Below are positions 36,047-45,730 of a stretch of 64,000 nt of DNA, in pieces. The DNA lies in the NCBI RefSeq assembly GCF_004801885.1, contig NZ_SSSM01000006.1:310001-374000 (forward strand), written 5' to 3'. The notes below the pieces were generated by a model, which had not been told where the DNA came from, ran no database searches, and worked only from the letters and a program-made list of their open reading frames with translations. How positions within the stretch are numbered: position 1 is the stretch's first letter; every line of letters begins with the position of its first letter. Origin of the DNA: Naasia lichenicola (GTDB taxonomy: Bacteria > Actinomycetota > Actinomycetes > Actinomycetales > Microbacteriaceae). Made by a program: the position numbers and the translations under genes.

Positions 36047-36253
36047 TCAGCGTCCGGCGGGCAGCTCCGGAGGATCGATCCGATCACGAGCCAGCTCTCG
36101 CCGACCTCCGACCAGGAGCCGGATCCCGAAGATGAGGAGCAGCAGCGACGCCACCAGCAGCACCCAGCGTGCCCCGATCAGCGAGCTGAGCGCGGCGAGG
36201 ATGCCGATCGCGATCACCACGTATCCGATCGCGATGCTCACCCCGGGACTCAT
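36047..36253 (-). CDS. Small two-helix membrane protein (68 aa)
   Basis: A 68-residue protein: MSPGVSIAIGYVVIAIGILAA and ARWVLLVASLLLLIFGIRLLVGG form two helices, with a charged tail RRELARDRIDPPELPAGR. The ATG has TACCCT (36260-36265, minus strand) six bases upstream, so leaderless. No family recognised. Confidence 0.6.
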   Translation of the reverse strand: MSPGVSIAIGYVVIAIGILAALSSLIGARWVLLVASLLLLIFGIRLLVGGRRELARDRIDPPELPAGR

Positions 36254-36365
36254 ACCGACAGGGTAGGCCCGCCGGCCTCCGAAACGAGCTGGTCCAGAGG
36301 CACGCTCCGCGAGCGCCGGATGCCCGCCCGCGCTCGCCTGCAACCGGACCGCAGCGCCGTTCGCC

Positions 36366-36707
36366 CTATGGACGACGCATCCGCGCGCGCGTGGCCAGGT
36401 GACGGTGGCCGATGCCCTCGGCCCCGCGCAGATCGGTGCGCTCATCACCCGGTCCGATCTCGAGCGCGCTGCGCGAGCGGAGCAGGAATCGGACGACGAG
36501 GAACAGCCAGAAGGCGCCGAGTGCGAGGAACACGAAGCCGAGCACATCGGGGCCCTCGACGATCATCGAGACCCCGCCGAGTACGAGATAGACGAGTCCG
36601 ACGGTGCCGTAGAGTACGAGGAAGCGACGCACGCGAGCCGCGAAGAGTGCCTCACGCGACGGAGCGCATCCACTCGTTCTCCGCGTCCGCACAAGGGAAT
36701 CATCCAC
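36366..36707 (-). CDS. Hypothetical two-helix membrane protein
   Basis: A 113-residue protein with helices RFLVLYGTVGLVYLVLGGVSMI and VLGFVFLALGAFWLFLVVRFLL and a charged C-tail. The GTG start at 36707 has no ribosome binding site or clear promoter, so the true start may be a few codons downstream. No family recognised. Confidence 0.5.
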   Translation of the reverse strand: MDDSLVRTRRTSGCAPSREALFAARVRRFLVLYGTVGLVYLVLGGVSMIVEGPDVLGFVFLALGAFWLFLVVRFLLRSRSALEIGPGDERTDLRGAEGIGHRHLATRARMRRP

Positions 36708-36845
36708 CCGAAAGGTGAGAGCGAGAAGCGGACTGAACGCGTTCGGCGCCTGGGTGAGGATGCTGACGAGGAAGCCCTGACGACCATCCGCTGCCGACCG
36801 GCCACGGACGTGGGGCCGGATCGAAGCGGGGCAACCGGCCTCCGG

Positions 36846-37622
36846 CTACTTGCCGCTCGTGTGCACGGCCTCCACGCCATCGCATACCGCGGTCATGGCG
36901 GTCGTCACCCGAGGGTCGTCGACGGCGTAGGAGCTCGGGTCCGTCGTCGTCGCACCGTTCGTCGCGCTCGAGCCGTCTGCAGACACCTCCACCTCGGTGC
37001 TCGTGATCTTGTAGCGACCGTCCGACTGCACCCGCGCTTCGATGCCGAAGATCTGGCGGAACCCGGTTGCGTCGGCGGGTCCGCAGGCGACACCGGTGCC
37101 GATGTCACCGAACCCCGCCAATGAGAACGAGTACGGCTGGCCATCGGCGCCGATCGGAGTGGTGAACGCGCAGTCCACGAAGCCGTGCAGCGTGGCGGAT
37201 CGACCGTCGTCGAGCACGGTGACCACCTGGTTCTGTCCGGTGCGGACCGACCAGCCGCGGTGCGAGCCGGGCCCGGCGAGGTCATCCTGCAGCGTGATCG
37301 TCGCCCCCGATGCCGTGTGAATGCCGTAGGCGAAGCCTCCGGCCTCGACGTAGAACTGCTGATCGGGCTGGCCGTCACCATCGACGTCGCCGATCTGGCC
37401 GATTATCGCGTCTCCGGGGACCTGTGCGTCATTCGCGGGACAGCCCTGCGCAGCCGCCGAAGGTGATGGCGATGCGCTCGGTGCGGCGCTCGCCGAGGTT
37501 CCCTGGGTCGCCGCTGGATCCGGATCGGCAGCGACGGGCCCAGTGGAGCACCCCGAAAGACAGATGGCACCGAGTGCCAGCACCGCCCCGATCGCGCTGA
37601 ATCGGATGGATGAGCTCCCCAT
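36846..37622 (-). CDS. Lipoprotein with one EF-hand/VCBS-like loop
   Basis: A 258-residue lipoprotein: signal helix with lipobox LSGC (Cys25), then a low-complexity Ala/Ser/Pro linker. The loop GDVDGDGQPDQQFYVE resembles the calcium-binding loops of VCBS/FG-GAP repeats. The rest looks beta-rich and includes three more Cys (GCPAND, VDCAF, VACGP). AAGGGGAAGG precedes the ATG, and a TAGCGT -10 box lies further upstream. Probably a surface-attached binding protein of unknown ligand. Confidence 0.75.
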   Translation of the reverse strand: MGSSSIRFSAIGAVLALGAICLSGCSTGPVAADPDPAATQGTSASAAPSASPSPSAAAQGCPANDAQVPGDAIIGQIGDVDGDGQPDQQFYVEAGGFAYGIHTASGATITLQDDLAGPGSHRGWSVRTGQNQVVTVLDDGRSATLHGFVDCAFTTPIGADGQPYSFSLAGFGDIGTGVACGPADATGFRQIFGIEARVQSDGRYKITSTEVEVSADGSSATNGATTTDPSSYAVDDPRVTTAMTAVCDGVEAVHTSGK

Positions 37623-37803
37623 GGCCGCCGCCTTCCCCTTGCCGTGACGCTAGGGCTCGACGTTGGGATTCCGCCGTGGACCGTGCGGATCATCTATCCA
37701 GCCTGCTCGCGCCTTCTCGTGCGGAGAGGGCGCAGGACGACCCTTCGCCGATACGGGATCCTGGCCGCCGCCCAGACCTCGCCGCTCGACCGCGACATGA
37801 CGG

Positions 37804-37838
37804 AAGCCCTGGCGGAATCAGATTCCGACCAGGGCTTT
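37804..37838 (-). terminator. Hairpin terminator of tRNA-Gly
   Basis: AAGCCCTGG (37804-37812) pairs with CCAGGGCTT (37829-37837), with an inner GGAAT/ATTCC. It lies six bases past the tRNA 3' end on the minus strand. Confidence 0.75.
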
Positions 37839-37843
37839 CGAAG

Positions 37844-37917
37844 TGGAGGGGTTGACGGGAATCGAACCCGCGTAATCAGTTTGGAAGACTGAGGCTCTAC
37901 CATTGAGCTACAACCCC
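37844..37917 (-). tRNA. tRNA-Gly(TCC)
   Basis: The minus-strand cloverleaf has acceptor GGGGTTG with CAACCCC, D-arm GCTCAATGGTAGAGC, anticodon loop CTTCCAA (anticodon TCC), T-arm CGGGTTCGATTCCCG, discriminator T and an encoded CCA. The rest of the gap between the lipoprotein and nucleoside hydrolase genes shows nothing else I can support. Confidence 0.96.
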
Positions 37918-38086
37918 GAGCGCCTCACGGCACTGGGCCCGGCAGCGCGATCCGCGCCATCTGGCCGGATCCATGTTAGCGGGTCCCCACCGGTTCCGTC
38001 GGATGCGCACGGGCGAGGCCGACGCTGCGACCTGCGCAGCATGCCGCCGACTTCGGCCGCTTGAGAGGGCGCCATAGGGTCGGAGC

Positions 38087-39106
38087 GTGACAGCAGCCGC
38101 CTCTGATCGCGCCGACGACGACATCCGCCAGATCATCGTGGACACCGACACGGGCATCGACGACGCGATGGCACTGCTCTATCTCCACGGTCACGAGCGC
38201 GCGGAGGTCGTTGCGATCACGAGCGTTTACGGCAACACCGACGTCGAGTCCGCGCTGATCAACATCGGCAGGGTGCTCCGGATCGCAGGTCGTAAGGACG
38301 TTCTCGTCGCACGCGGCGCCCAGAACCCCATCGAGGGAACGGCGCACATCGCGGCGCACGTCCACGGACGTGACGGTCTCGGCGATCTCACACCAGGTCG
38401 ATTCCCGCCCGCCGATGCCACGAACCTGTCGCCGCTTCCCGCGGCGGAGCTCATCGTCGAGCTGGCCCGAAGCCGTCCCGGACACTACGACCTGCTCGCG
38501 CTCGCTCCCTTGACCAATATCGGCCTCGCGCTGGAGCTCGAGCCCGATCTGTTCGCTTTGCTCCGCTCGGTGGTCGTGATGGCGGGATCCGGCGCGTTCC
38601 CGGCGCTGGGCGAGTACCAGATGGTCGATCCCAATGTGCAGAACGATCCGATCGCCGCGGAGCGGGTCTTCACGGCACCGAGAAACGAGCTCATCGCCGT
38701 CGGCGTCGATGTGACGGGTAGCGCTGTCATCGATGAGAAGGCGGTCGAGCGGCTCCGCGCATCGGGGTCCGCGGCGGGGGAGTTCAGCGCCGAGATCCTC
38801 GAGTCGTACATGGACTTCTACCGATACGCATGGGGTCGCCGCGTCTCGCCCGCGCACGACGGGCTGGCCGCCGCGATCCTGCTCCAACCGGCGCTGGTGA
38901 CCGAATGGCGGACCGGTCCGATCCGGGTCCTCTCCGACGGCTTCGCCATCCGCGGACGGCTGATGCAGACGGCGGACCGCCATGCGCCGGCGTGGGAGTT
39001 CGACGCGGCTCCCGACAGTCGCGTCGCCTCCGCCATCGACTACCCCGCCTTCCTCGAGGAGTTCCTCGGCGTGCTCACCGGATTCAGCTCGTCCGCCCGC
39101 CGCTGA
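38087..39106 (+). CDS. Inosine-uridine-type nucleoside hydrolase
   Basis: A 339-residue nucleoside N-ribohydrolase for purine/pyrimidine salvage. The calcium-binding signature is IVDTDTGIDDAMALLYL. VVMAGSGAFPALGEYQMVDPN carries the central loop (usually GG), and ALAPLTNIGLAL and SPAHDGLAAAIL complete the site. The start is GTG with TAGGGT (38075-38080) six bases upstream, so leaderless. Confidence 0.92.
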   Translation: MTAAASDRADDDIRQIIVDTDTGIDDAMALLYLHGHERAEVVAITSVYGNTDVESALINIGRVLRIAGRKDVLVARGAQNPIEGTAHIAAHVHGRDGLGDLTPGRFPPADATNLSPLPAAELIVELARSRPGHYDLLALAPLTNIGLALELEPDLFALLRSVVVMAGSGAFPALGEYQMVDPNVQNDPIAAERVFTAPRNELIAVGVDVTGSAVIDEKAVERLRASGSAAGEFSAEILESYMDFYRYAWGRRVSPAHDGLAAAILLQPALVTEWRTGPIRVLSDGFAIRGRLMQTADRHAPAWEFDAAPDSRVASAIDYPAFLEEFLGVLTGFSSSARR

Positions 39107-39197
39107 CCGCTCCGGCGGGGGAGTGGCGGGTCGAGCAGCGGACGGCCGCACGGCGCGTCGCCCTGAAGCGGTCGCCCTCCGGGGTGATCATCCCTGC

Positions 39198-39692
39198 ATG
39201 ACTGATGACGGTCGCCAGCGCTTCGACGATGTCGAGCTGTCCCGCGTGCGGATGCTCGCCGGCTCGCCCGATCTCGCCATGCGGCTGAGCCTCGCCGAGA
39301 TCCGGCACCCGCTGCCCGACGACGTCTGGCAGAAGCTCATGCGCGACCGCGATCCGCGCGTGCCGACCGCGATGGCCGGTCAGCCGGGCGCGACCACGCG
39401 TCAGCTGGAGCAGCTCGTCGCCATCAGGCCGGCCCTCGGACCCGTCGTCGGTCAGCACGAGCATGCTCCGCTGCGCTACTTGCGACTGCGCATCGTCTCC
39501 TCGACCGACTCGAGGATCCGCGAGCGCTTCCTGGCCAAGGTCGGCGCTGATGCAGCAGACCGTCGCGTGTTCCTGAGGGAGACCGCTCGCCTCGCTCACC
39601 TCAAGGATCACAAGACGACCCTCGGTGAGATCTGGGATCGCGTCGACGGGTCGCCCCAGCCGCAGAGGGAGCGGTCGACGGACCGACTCTGA
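39198..39692 (+). CDS. Hypothetical protein
   Basis: A 164-residue helical soluble protein (MTDDGRQRFDDVELSRVRM...). Short paired helices such as LAMRLSLAEIRHPLPDDVWQKLMRD recall leucine-rich-variant or HEAT-like units, but I cannot assign a family. No ribosome binding site is visible. It converges with the frameshifted alkD gene. Confidence 0.55.
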   Translation: MTDDGRQRFDDVELSRVRMLAGSPDLAMRLSLAEIRHPLPDDVWQKLMRDRDPRVPTAMAGQPGATTRQLEQLVAIRPALGPVVGQHEHAPLRYLRLRIVSSTDSRIRERFLAKVGADAADRRVFLRETARLAHLKDHKTTLGEIWDRVDGSPQPQRERSTDRL

Positions 39693-39748
39693 GATCCATC
39701 CCCGGCCGCATCTATCCCTGGCCACACTCATCCCACGCGCTGGAAGGG

Positions 39749-40493
39749 TCAGCCGATTCGCGGAGCCGCTCGGAACCGTGCACGCTCGTCGGCGGACAGG
39801 TGCTCCGTCGCGTAGCTCAGCGCGGTCCGTGGCATCCGGCCGGCGTTCTCCTCCAGAAAGGCGAGCAGCGCTTCGCGTGAGACCCGCTTGCCGACCTCCC
39901 GCAGCATCCACCCGACCGCCTTGTGGATCAGGTCCTCGCCGTCCTGGAGCAGCAGGTCGGAGACCTCGAAGGTCGGCTCGGCGAGGCCCGACTTGATGAA
40001 GGCGAAGGTCGCGACGATGGCCACCCGTCTCTCCCAGAGCGAATCGCTGAGGGCGAGCCGGGTCAGCAGCTCGAGCGACGCGTCAGTTCGGATGAGCTGC
40101 TGTCCGACGAGGTATTCCGCGCTCGAGTCGACCAGGTCCCAGTTGTCGACTTGACCCGCGCGCAGTGCGTCGAGATAGAAGAGGTGCAGCTCGGCGCAGC
40201 GAGGGTCGTCCGCCGGGCGCTTCGCCGCTCGAAGGAACTGGTCGACGAGCACGAGCAGACCGGCCAGTCGATCCTCGTGGACCGGGCTGGACAGGAGCAC
40301 GCCGCACTCTCCGAGTGACAGGTCACGGTGGCGGCTGACGATGGTCCGGGTCACGGGAACCCGCACCCCGATGAAGGCGTCGCCCTCCATATTGACCGGG
40401 TCCGGAGTTGAAGAATCGCGCAAGCTGGATCGCGTCTTCGGGATGCGCGGCGGAGCGCAGCTCGGACTGGACGGCGGCGGCAGTCGAAGGCAC
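39749..40493 (-). pseudogene. alkD: DNA alkylation repair protein AlkD, frameshifted near the N-terminus
   Basis: The body of a HEAT-repeat AlkD glycosylase is open from about 40390 to 39749 (DAFIGVRVPVTR, DNWDLVDSSAEYLVG, DLIHKAVGWMLREVGKR). The family N-terminus lies in another frame: GTG at 40493 gives [20 protein letters not shown] and then [12 protein letters not shown]. The break falls at 40388, where TAT-G-GAG-GGC stands in place of a family-like TAT-GGN-GAG-GGC, a net loss of two bases. A -10 box TACCGT (40500-40505, minus strand) is six bases from that GTG, supporting the original start. It is either a recent inactivating mutation or an assembly error. Confidence 0.8.
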
Positions 40494-40629
40494 GCCCGTA
40501 CGGTACCGCCGGCCTGAGACATGCGGCGAGGGGGCCTTTCCGCCATCCAGCCGCCTCCCGGCAACTCGGCTAGACTTGCCGCGGCCAATTTTCGGATACC
40601 CGTTCCTGGCCGGACGGTCCTCGCACGAC

Positions 40630-40703
40630 CGGGGCGTAGCTCAGCTTGGTAGAGCGCCCGCTTTGGGAGCGGGAGGCCGCAGGTTCAAATCCTGTCGCCC
40701 CGA
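40630..40703 (+). tRNA. tRNA-Pro(TGG)
   Basis: Acceptor CGGGGCG pairs with CGCCCCG. The D-arm is GCTCAGCTTGGTAGAGC, the anticodon loop TTTGGGA (anticodon TGG) and the T-arm GCAGGTTCAAATCCTGT. The discriminator is A, with no encoded CCA. It directly precedes the tig gene. Confidence 0.96.
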
Positions 40704-40797
40704 CAGCAGCGCTCTCGAGCGCAGCCCATCCGCACAATGCTCCACCACGTCCCGCCAGCCGCGCGGGGTCATCGCCAGAATGCAGAGAAGACAGAAC

Positions 40798-42177
40798 ATG
40801 GTCACGTCCACCGTCGAGAAGCTGAGCCCCACGCGCGTCAAGCTCGAGATCTCCGTCTCGCAGGCTGACTTCAAGCCCAGCATCGACCACGCCTACAAGC
40901 ACATCGCCGAGCAGGTCAGCATCCCCGGCTTCCGCAAGGGCAAGGTGCCGCCGCCCATCATCGACCAGCGCGTCGGCAAGGCCGCCGTTATCGAGCACGC
41001 GGTCAACGAGGGCATGGACCGCTACTACCGCGAGGCGCTCGCCGCCAACGACCTGCACCCGCTCGGACGCCCCGAGGCGGACGTCACCAAGCTGCCGGAC
41101 CTCAAGGATTACTCGGGCGACCTCGAGATGACCATCGAGGTCGACGTCCGACCCGAGATCGAGCTGCCCGACTACGACAACCTGACCATCACGGTCGACG
41201 CCGTCGAGGTCACCGACGCCGAGGTGGACGAGGAGCTCGAGCGCCTTCGCAGCCGCTTCGGAACCCTGATCACGGTCGACCGGCCCGCCAAGACCGGCGA
41301 CTTCGCCCAGATCGACCTCAAGGCCACCATCGGCGACAGCGAGGTCGACACCGCCAACGGCATCTCCTACGAGATCGGATCCGGCGATCTCATCGAGGGC
41401 ATCGACGAGGCGCTCGACTCCCTCTCCGCCGGTGAGCAGACCACCTTCGACTCCGTGCTGCTCGGCGGCGACCACGAGGGCGAGACCGCACTCATCGTCG
41501 TCGACCTCCTGGCCGTCAAGGAGCGCGAGCTGCCCGAGGCGGATGACGACTTCGCTCAGATCGCGAGCGAGTTCGACACCCTCGCCGAGCTCAAGGAGCA
41601 GCTGAAGGATCAGGTCGCGCGCTCCAAGTCGTTCGGTCAGGCCGGCGAGGCGCGCAACAAGCTCGTCGAGCAGCTGCTCGAGTCGGTCGACGTCCCCGTG
41701 CCCGCCCAGCTGGTGGAGGACGAGGTTCACCGCCACCTCGAGAACGAGAACCGCCTCGAGGACGACGTGCACCGCGCCGAGGTCACCGAGTCGAGCGAGA
41801 AGACCTTCAAGCAGCAGATCCTGCTCGACGCCATCGCCGAGAAGGAGAAGGTGCGCGTCGGCCAGAACGAGCTCACCAACTACGTCGTCCAGGCCGCCTC
41901 GCAGTACGGCATGCAGCCGCAGGAGTTCGCCGAGGTGCTGCAGAACAACGGCCAGCTGCCCGGCGTCGTCGCCGAGGTGACCCGCTCCAAGGCGCTCGCC
42001 CTGGTCCTCGGCAAGGCGACCGTCGTCGACACCAACGGCGCCCCGGTCGACCTGGGTGACTTCGTCGCCACCCCCGACGAGGACGACACCTTCGATGTGT
42101 CCGCCGCCACGGCCGCACTGCAGGAGGCCAACGCGCACGACCACGACGGCCACGACCACGCGGGCCACTCGCACTAG
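40798..42177 (+). CDS. tig: Trigger factor chaperone
   Basis: A 459-residue ribosome-associated chaperone and prolyl isomerase. The ribosome-binding signature GFRKGKVP is at about residue 45. The FKBP-type domain is at about 150-240 ([29 protein letters not shown]) and the helical C-domain follows. The last 13 residues, [13 protein letters not shown], are a His-rich possible metal-binding tail. The ATG at 40798 gives [16 protein letters not shown]. It heads the tig-clpP1-clpP2-clpX proteostasis cluster. Confidence 0.97.
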   Translation: MVTSTVEKLSPTRVKLEISVSQADFKPSIDHAYKHIAEQVSIPGFRKGKVPPPIIDQRVGKAAVIEHAVNEGMDRYYREALAANDLHPLGRPEADVTKLPDLKDYSGDLEMTIEVDVRPEIELPDYDNLTITVDAVEVTDAEVDEELERLRSRFGTLITVDRPAKTGDFAQIDLKATIGDSEVDTANGISYEIGSGDLIEGIDEALDSLSAGEQTTFDSVLLGGDHEGETALIVVDLLAVKERELPEADDDFAQIASEFDTLAELKEQLKDQVARSKSFGQAGEARNKLVEQLLESVDVPVPAQLVEDEVHRHLENENRLEDDVHRAEVTESSEKTFKQQILLDAIAEKEKVRVGQNELTNYVVQAASQYGMQPQEFAEVLQNNGQLPGVVAEVTRSKALALVLGKATVVDTNGAPVDLGDFVATPDEDDTFDVSAATAALQEANAHDHDGHDHAGHSH

Positions 42178-42202
42178 GCCCACGCTCGCCGCTGCACGAA
42201 CT

Positions 42203-42245
42203 GGCTCCCCACTCCGGAAACGTCCGGAGCGGGGAGCCATTTTCC
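42203..42245 (+). terminator. Terminator after tig
   Basis: GGCTCCCC (42203-42210) pairs with GGGGAGCC (42231-42238). An inner CTCCGGA/TCCGGAG stem extends the hairpin, and ATTTTCC follows. It separates tig from clpP1. Confidence 0.88.
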
Positions 42246-42411
42246 GTCGCAGGGATCGTTGGCGGCGCGGCCATGGTGCAGGCGGAACTACGCCGGTGGA
42301 GTTCTGCCGACGAACGCGGGCGGCGCGGTTCTCTGCCCACGGCGAACAGCCCGGATCGGGCCCTCGCGCTCGGATAGATTCGACGCGAACCCAGACGAAG
42401 GAGCACCTCCC

Positions 42412-43023
42412 ATGGCCGACGCAGGAATGCAGCCCAACGTTTTCGACCGCCTCTTGCGCGACCGGATCATCTGGCTGGGATCCGAGGTTCGCGACGACAA
42501 CGCGAACGAGATCGCCGCAAAGCTTCTCCTCCTCGCCGCCGAGGACGGCGAGAAGGACATCTACCTCTACATCAACTCGCCCGGTGGCTCGATCACGGCC
42601 GGCATGGCGATCTACGACACCATGCAGTTCGTGCCGAACGACATCGTCACGGTCGGCATCGGCATGGCCGCCTCGATGGGCCAGCTGCTGCTCACCGCCG
42701 GCACCAAGGGGAAGCGCTACATCACCCCCAATGCGCGCGTCCTGCTCCACCAGCCGCACGGCGGTTTCGGCGGCACGGCGAGCGACATCCAGACCCAGGC
42801 CCAGCTCATCCTCTCGATGAAGAAGCGCCTCGCCGAGATCACTGCCGCGGCGACGGGCAAGAGCGTCGAGCAGATCAACGAGGACGGCGATCGCGACCGC
42901 TGGTTCAGCGCGCAGGAGGCCCTCGAGTACGGCTTCGTGGATCACATCCGCGAGTCGGCCAATGACGTCGTGGGCGGTGGCGGAACGGCAGACGCCGTGG
43001 TCGCCAAGTCCTCGAGCAAGTAA
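42412..43023 (+). CDS. clpP1: ATP-dependent Clp protease proteolytic subunit 1
   Basis: A 203-residue serine peptidase: Ser in GMAASMGQ, His in VLLHQPHGG and Asp in the following [17 protein letters not shown] precedes the ATG, and a -10 box TAGATT lies at 42375-42380. In actinobacteria ClpP1 and ClpP2 form a mixed tetradecamer fed by ClpX or ClpC. It lies 26 bases upstream of clpP2. Confidence 0.96.
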   Translation: MADAGMQPNVFDRLLRDRIIWLGSEVRDDNANEIAAKLLLLAAEDGEKDIYLYINSPGGSITAGMAIYDTMQFVPNDIVTVGIGMAASMGQLLLTAGTKGKRYITPNARVLLHQPHGGFGGTASDIQTQAQLILSMKKRLAEITAAATGKSVEQINEDGDRDRWFSAQEALEYGFVDHIRESANDVVGGGGTADAVVAKSSSK

Positions 43024-43049
43024 GACCACCGGAAGAAACGGACACAGAC

Positions 43050-43715
43050 ATGACCAACTACGACTTCGGTGGCACGGCGTTCGGCGGCCAGCAGGGCCCG
43101 AGCTCCCGCTACATCCTCCCGAGCTTCGAAGAGCGCACCGCCTACGGCTACAAGCGCCAGGACCCGTACGCCAAGCTCTTCGAGGACCGCATCGTCTTCC
43201 TCGGCGTCCAGGTGGATGACGCGTCGGCCGATGACATCATGGCCCAGCTCCTCGTGCTGGAGAGCATGGATCCCGACCGCGACATCGTGATGTACATCAA
43301 CTCGCCCGGTGGCTCGTTCACCGCGATGACGGCGATCTACGACACGATGCAGTACATCCGCCCCCAGATCCAGACCGTGATCCTCGGCCAGGCGGCCTCC
43401 GCCGCGGCTGTGCTCGCCGCGGCCGGAACGCCGGGCAAGCGCCTGGCGCTGCCGAACGCGCGCATCCTGATCCATCAGCCGTCGACCGGCGATGCCGGAC
43501 GCGGGCAGGCCTCCGACATCGAGATCCAGGCGCGGGAGATCCTGCGCATGCGCACCTGGCTCGAGGAGACTCTGGCCAACCATTCCAACCGCAGCCAGGC
43601 TCAGGTCGAGAAGGACATCGACCGCGACAAGATCCTGTCGGCCGATGAGGCGCTCGAGTACGGCCTGATCGACCAGGTGCTGACCAGCCGCAAGGCCCTG
43701 GCACTCACGAAGTAG
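43050..43715 (+). CDS. clpP2: ATP-dependent Clp protease proteolytic subunit 2
   Basis: A 221-residue partner subunit: Ser in GQAASAAAVL, His in ILIHQPS and Asp in EKDIDRDKIL. It has a longer N-terminal extension (about 30 residues) than ClpP1, ending in RQDPYAKLFEDRIVFLG. It is co-transcribed with clpP1. Confidence 0.96.
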   Translation: MTNYDFGGTAFGGQQGPSSRYILPSFEERTAYGYKRQDPYAKLFEDRIVFLGVQVDDASADDIMAQLLVLESMDPDRDIVMYINSPGGSFTAMTAIYDTMQYIRPQIQTVILGQAASAAAVLAAAGTPGKRLALPNARILIHQPSTGDAGRGQASDIEIQAREILRMRTWLEETLANHSNRSQAQVEKDIDRDKILSADEALEYGLIDQVLTSRKALALTK

Positions 43716-43750
43716 TCAACGGTCCGCCCGCGGGGCGGGACTCGTAGCGC

Positions 43751-43780
43751 ATGGCGTCGCCTCTCATGAGGCGGCGCCAT
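43751..43780 (+). terminator. Hairpin downstream of clpP2
   Basis: ATGGCGTCGCCT (43751-43762) pairs with AGGCGGCGCCAT (43769-43780) through one wobble position and a six-base loop. There is no T tract. It lies within the 252-base clpP2-clpX gap, which also holds a clpX -10 box TAGGCT (43910-43915). Confidence 0.6.
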
Positions 43781-43967
43781 TCGTCGTCTCCGGCCCGCCT
43801 TCCAGGTCGCTGGGACGCGGCGGGGGACGCGGTCTGCGTCGTGGGGGACGGATCAGGCGGCACGCCGCCACCGGCCGACGCATTGCGCAGGAACGTCGGC
43901 GGGCCGGGTTAGGCTCGTGGGCACACGACGACAGCCGGAATGAACCGGTCTCGGGAGGATGGGGAGC

Positions 43968-45245
<1,278 letters not shown>

Positions 45246-45273
45246 CCAGCACTCTGCGCCTTCCGGTGACATG

Positions 45274-45305
45274 GGGGGACGCTGAGTGTCCCCCTTATGG
45301 GGGAC
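45274..45305 (+). promoter_or_regulatory. Three-arm mutually exclusive hairpin after clpX
   Basis: GGGGGAC (45274-45280), GTCCCCC (45288-45294) and GGGGGAC (45299-45305) allow the middle arm to pair with either neighbour, around a 7-base or a 4-base loop. It may be the clpX terminator or a switch upstream of the next gene. Confidence 0.5.
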
Positions 45306-45312
45306 TTCGGGG

Positions 45313-45341
45313 TTGGCATTGTCGGCCGTCGATGTTAGGTT
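45313..45341 (+). promoter_or_regulatory. Consensus promoter of the ribbon-helix-helix gene
   Basis: -35 TTGGCA (45313-45318), a 17-base spacer and -10 TAGGTT (45336-45341), followed by six bases and the ATG. This is the clearest sigma-70-type leaderless promoter in the window. Confidence 0.75.
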
Positions 45342-45347
45342 CGCCGA

Positions 45348-45554
45348 ATGGCAATGACATTGAGGTTGCCCGAAGACCTCGACGCACAGCTATCGCACCT
45401 GGCAGAAGAATGGCATGTCTCGAAGCACTCACTCGTGCTTCAGGCCGCTGAACTCCTGGTCTCCCGCGAGACGCGACGTGCTGAGATCTCGGCAGGACTT
45501 GACCGCATTCTCACCACCGACGCAAGCCTCATGAAGAGGCTCGCGGACGTCTGA
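45348..45554 (+). CDS. Ribbon-helix-helix (CopG-type) protein, orphan antitoxin-like
   Basis: A 68-residue protein. MAMTLRLPEDLDAQLSHLAE followed by HVSKHSLVLQAAELLV is a typical RHH DNA-binding domain of CopG/RelB antitoxins, with a short C-terminal extension (ISAGLDRILTTDASLM) of the kind that docks a toxin. No toxin gene follows; the transcript ends at a terminator 38 bases downstream. It is therefore an orphan regulator or the survivor of a lost pair. Confidence 0.8.
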   Translation: MAMTLRLPEDLDAQLSHLAEEWHVSKHSLVLQAAELLVSRETRRAEISAGLDRILTTDASLMKRLADV

Positions 45555-45591
45555 TCTGGAGAGCACCGCCGTACAACAGCCACATCGGATC

Positions 45592-45638
45592 GACGCCTTC
45601 GCCCGCAATACCGCGGGTAAGGCGTCGTTCGCGTTTTA
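45592..45638 (+). terminator. Rho-independent terminator of the RHH gene
   Basis: GACGCCTT pairs with AAGGCGTC and an inner CCCGC with GCGGG. The tail CGTTCGCGTTTT ends in four T. Confidence 0.8.
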
Positions 45639-45645
45639 ACACCAT

Positions 45646-45703
45646 CGACCTGCCCACTTCTGCCGCCCCAGGCGGCCGGCGGGCCGCAGATCTGAGCAGT
45701 TCG
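45646..45703. repeat. Inverted repeat related to 16015-16064
   Basis: The arms CGACCTGCCCACTTCTGC and GCAGATCTGAGCAGTTCG pair at 14 of 18 positions. The left arm matches that of the element near 16015 at 16 of 18 bases. It lies between convergent genes. Confidence 0.6.
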
Positions 45704-45730
45704 CGTCGGTGAGGCCGAGCCCCCGCTGCG

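Noticed and set aside
37644-37892. Open frame ending in GVDGNRTRV on the plus strand
   Set aside because: It is the antisense of tRNA-Gly and its terminator, a common false gene.
40570-43029. 819-codon open frame antisense to tig and clpP1
   Set aside because: It is a shadow of high-GC coding DNA; the plus strand encodes clear tig and clpP1 with catalytic residues and ribosome binding sites.
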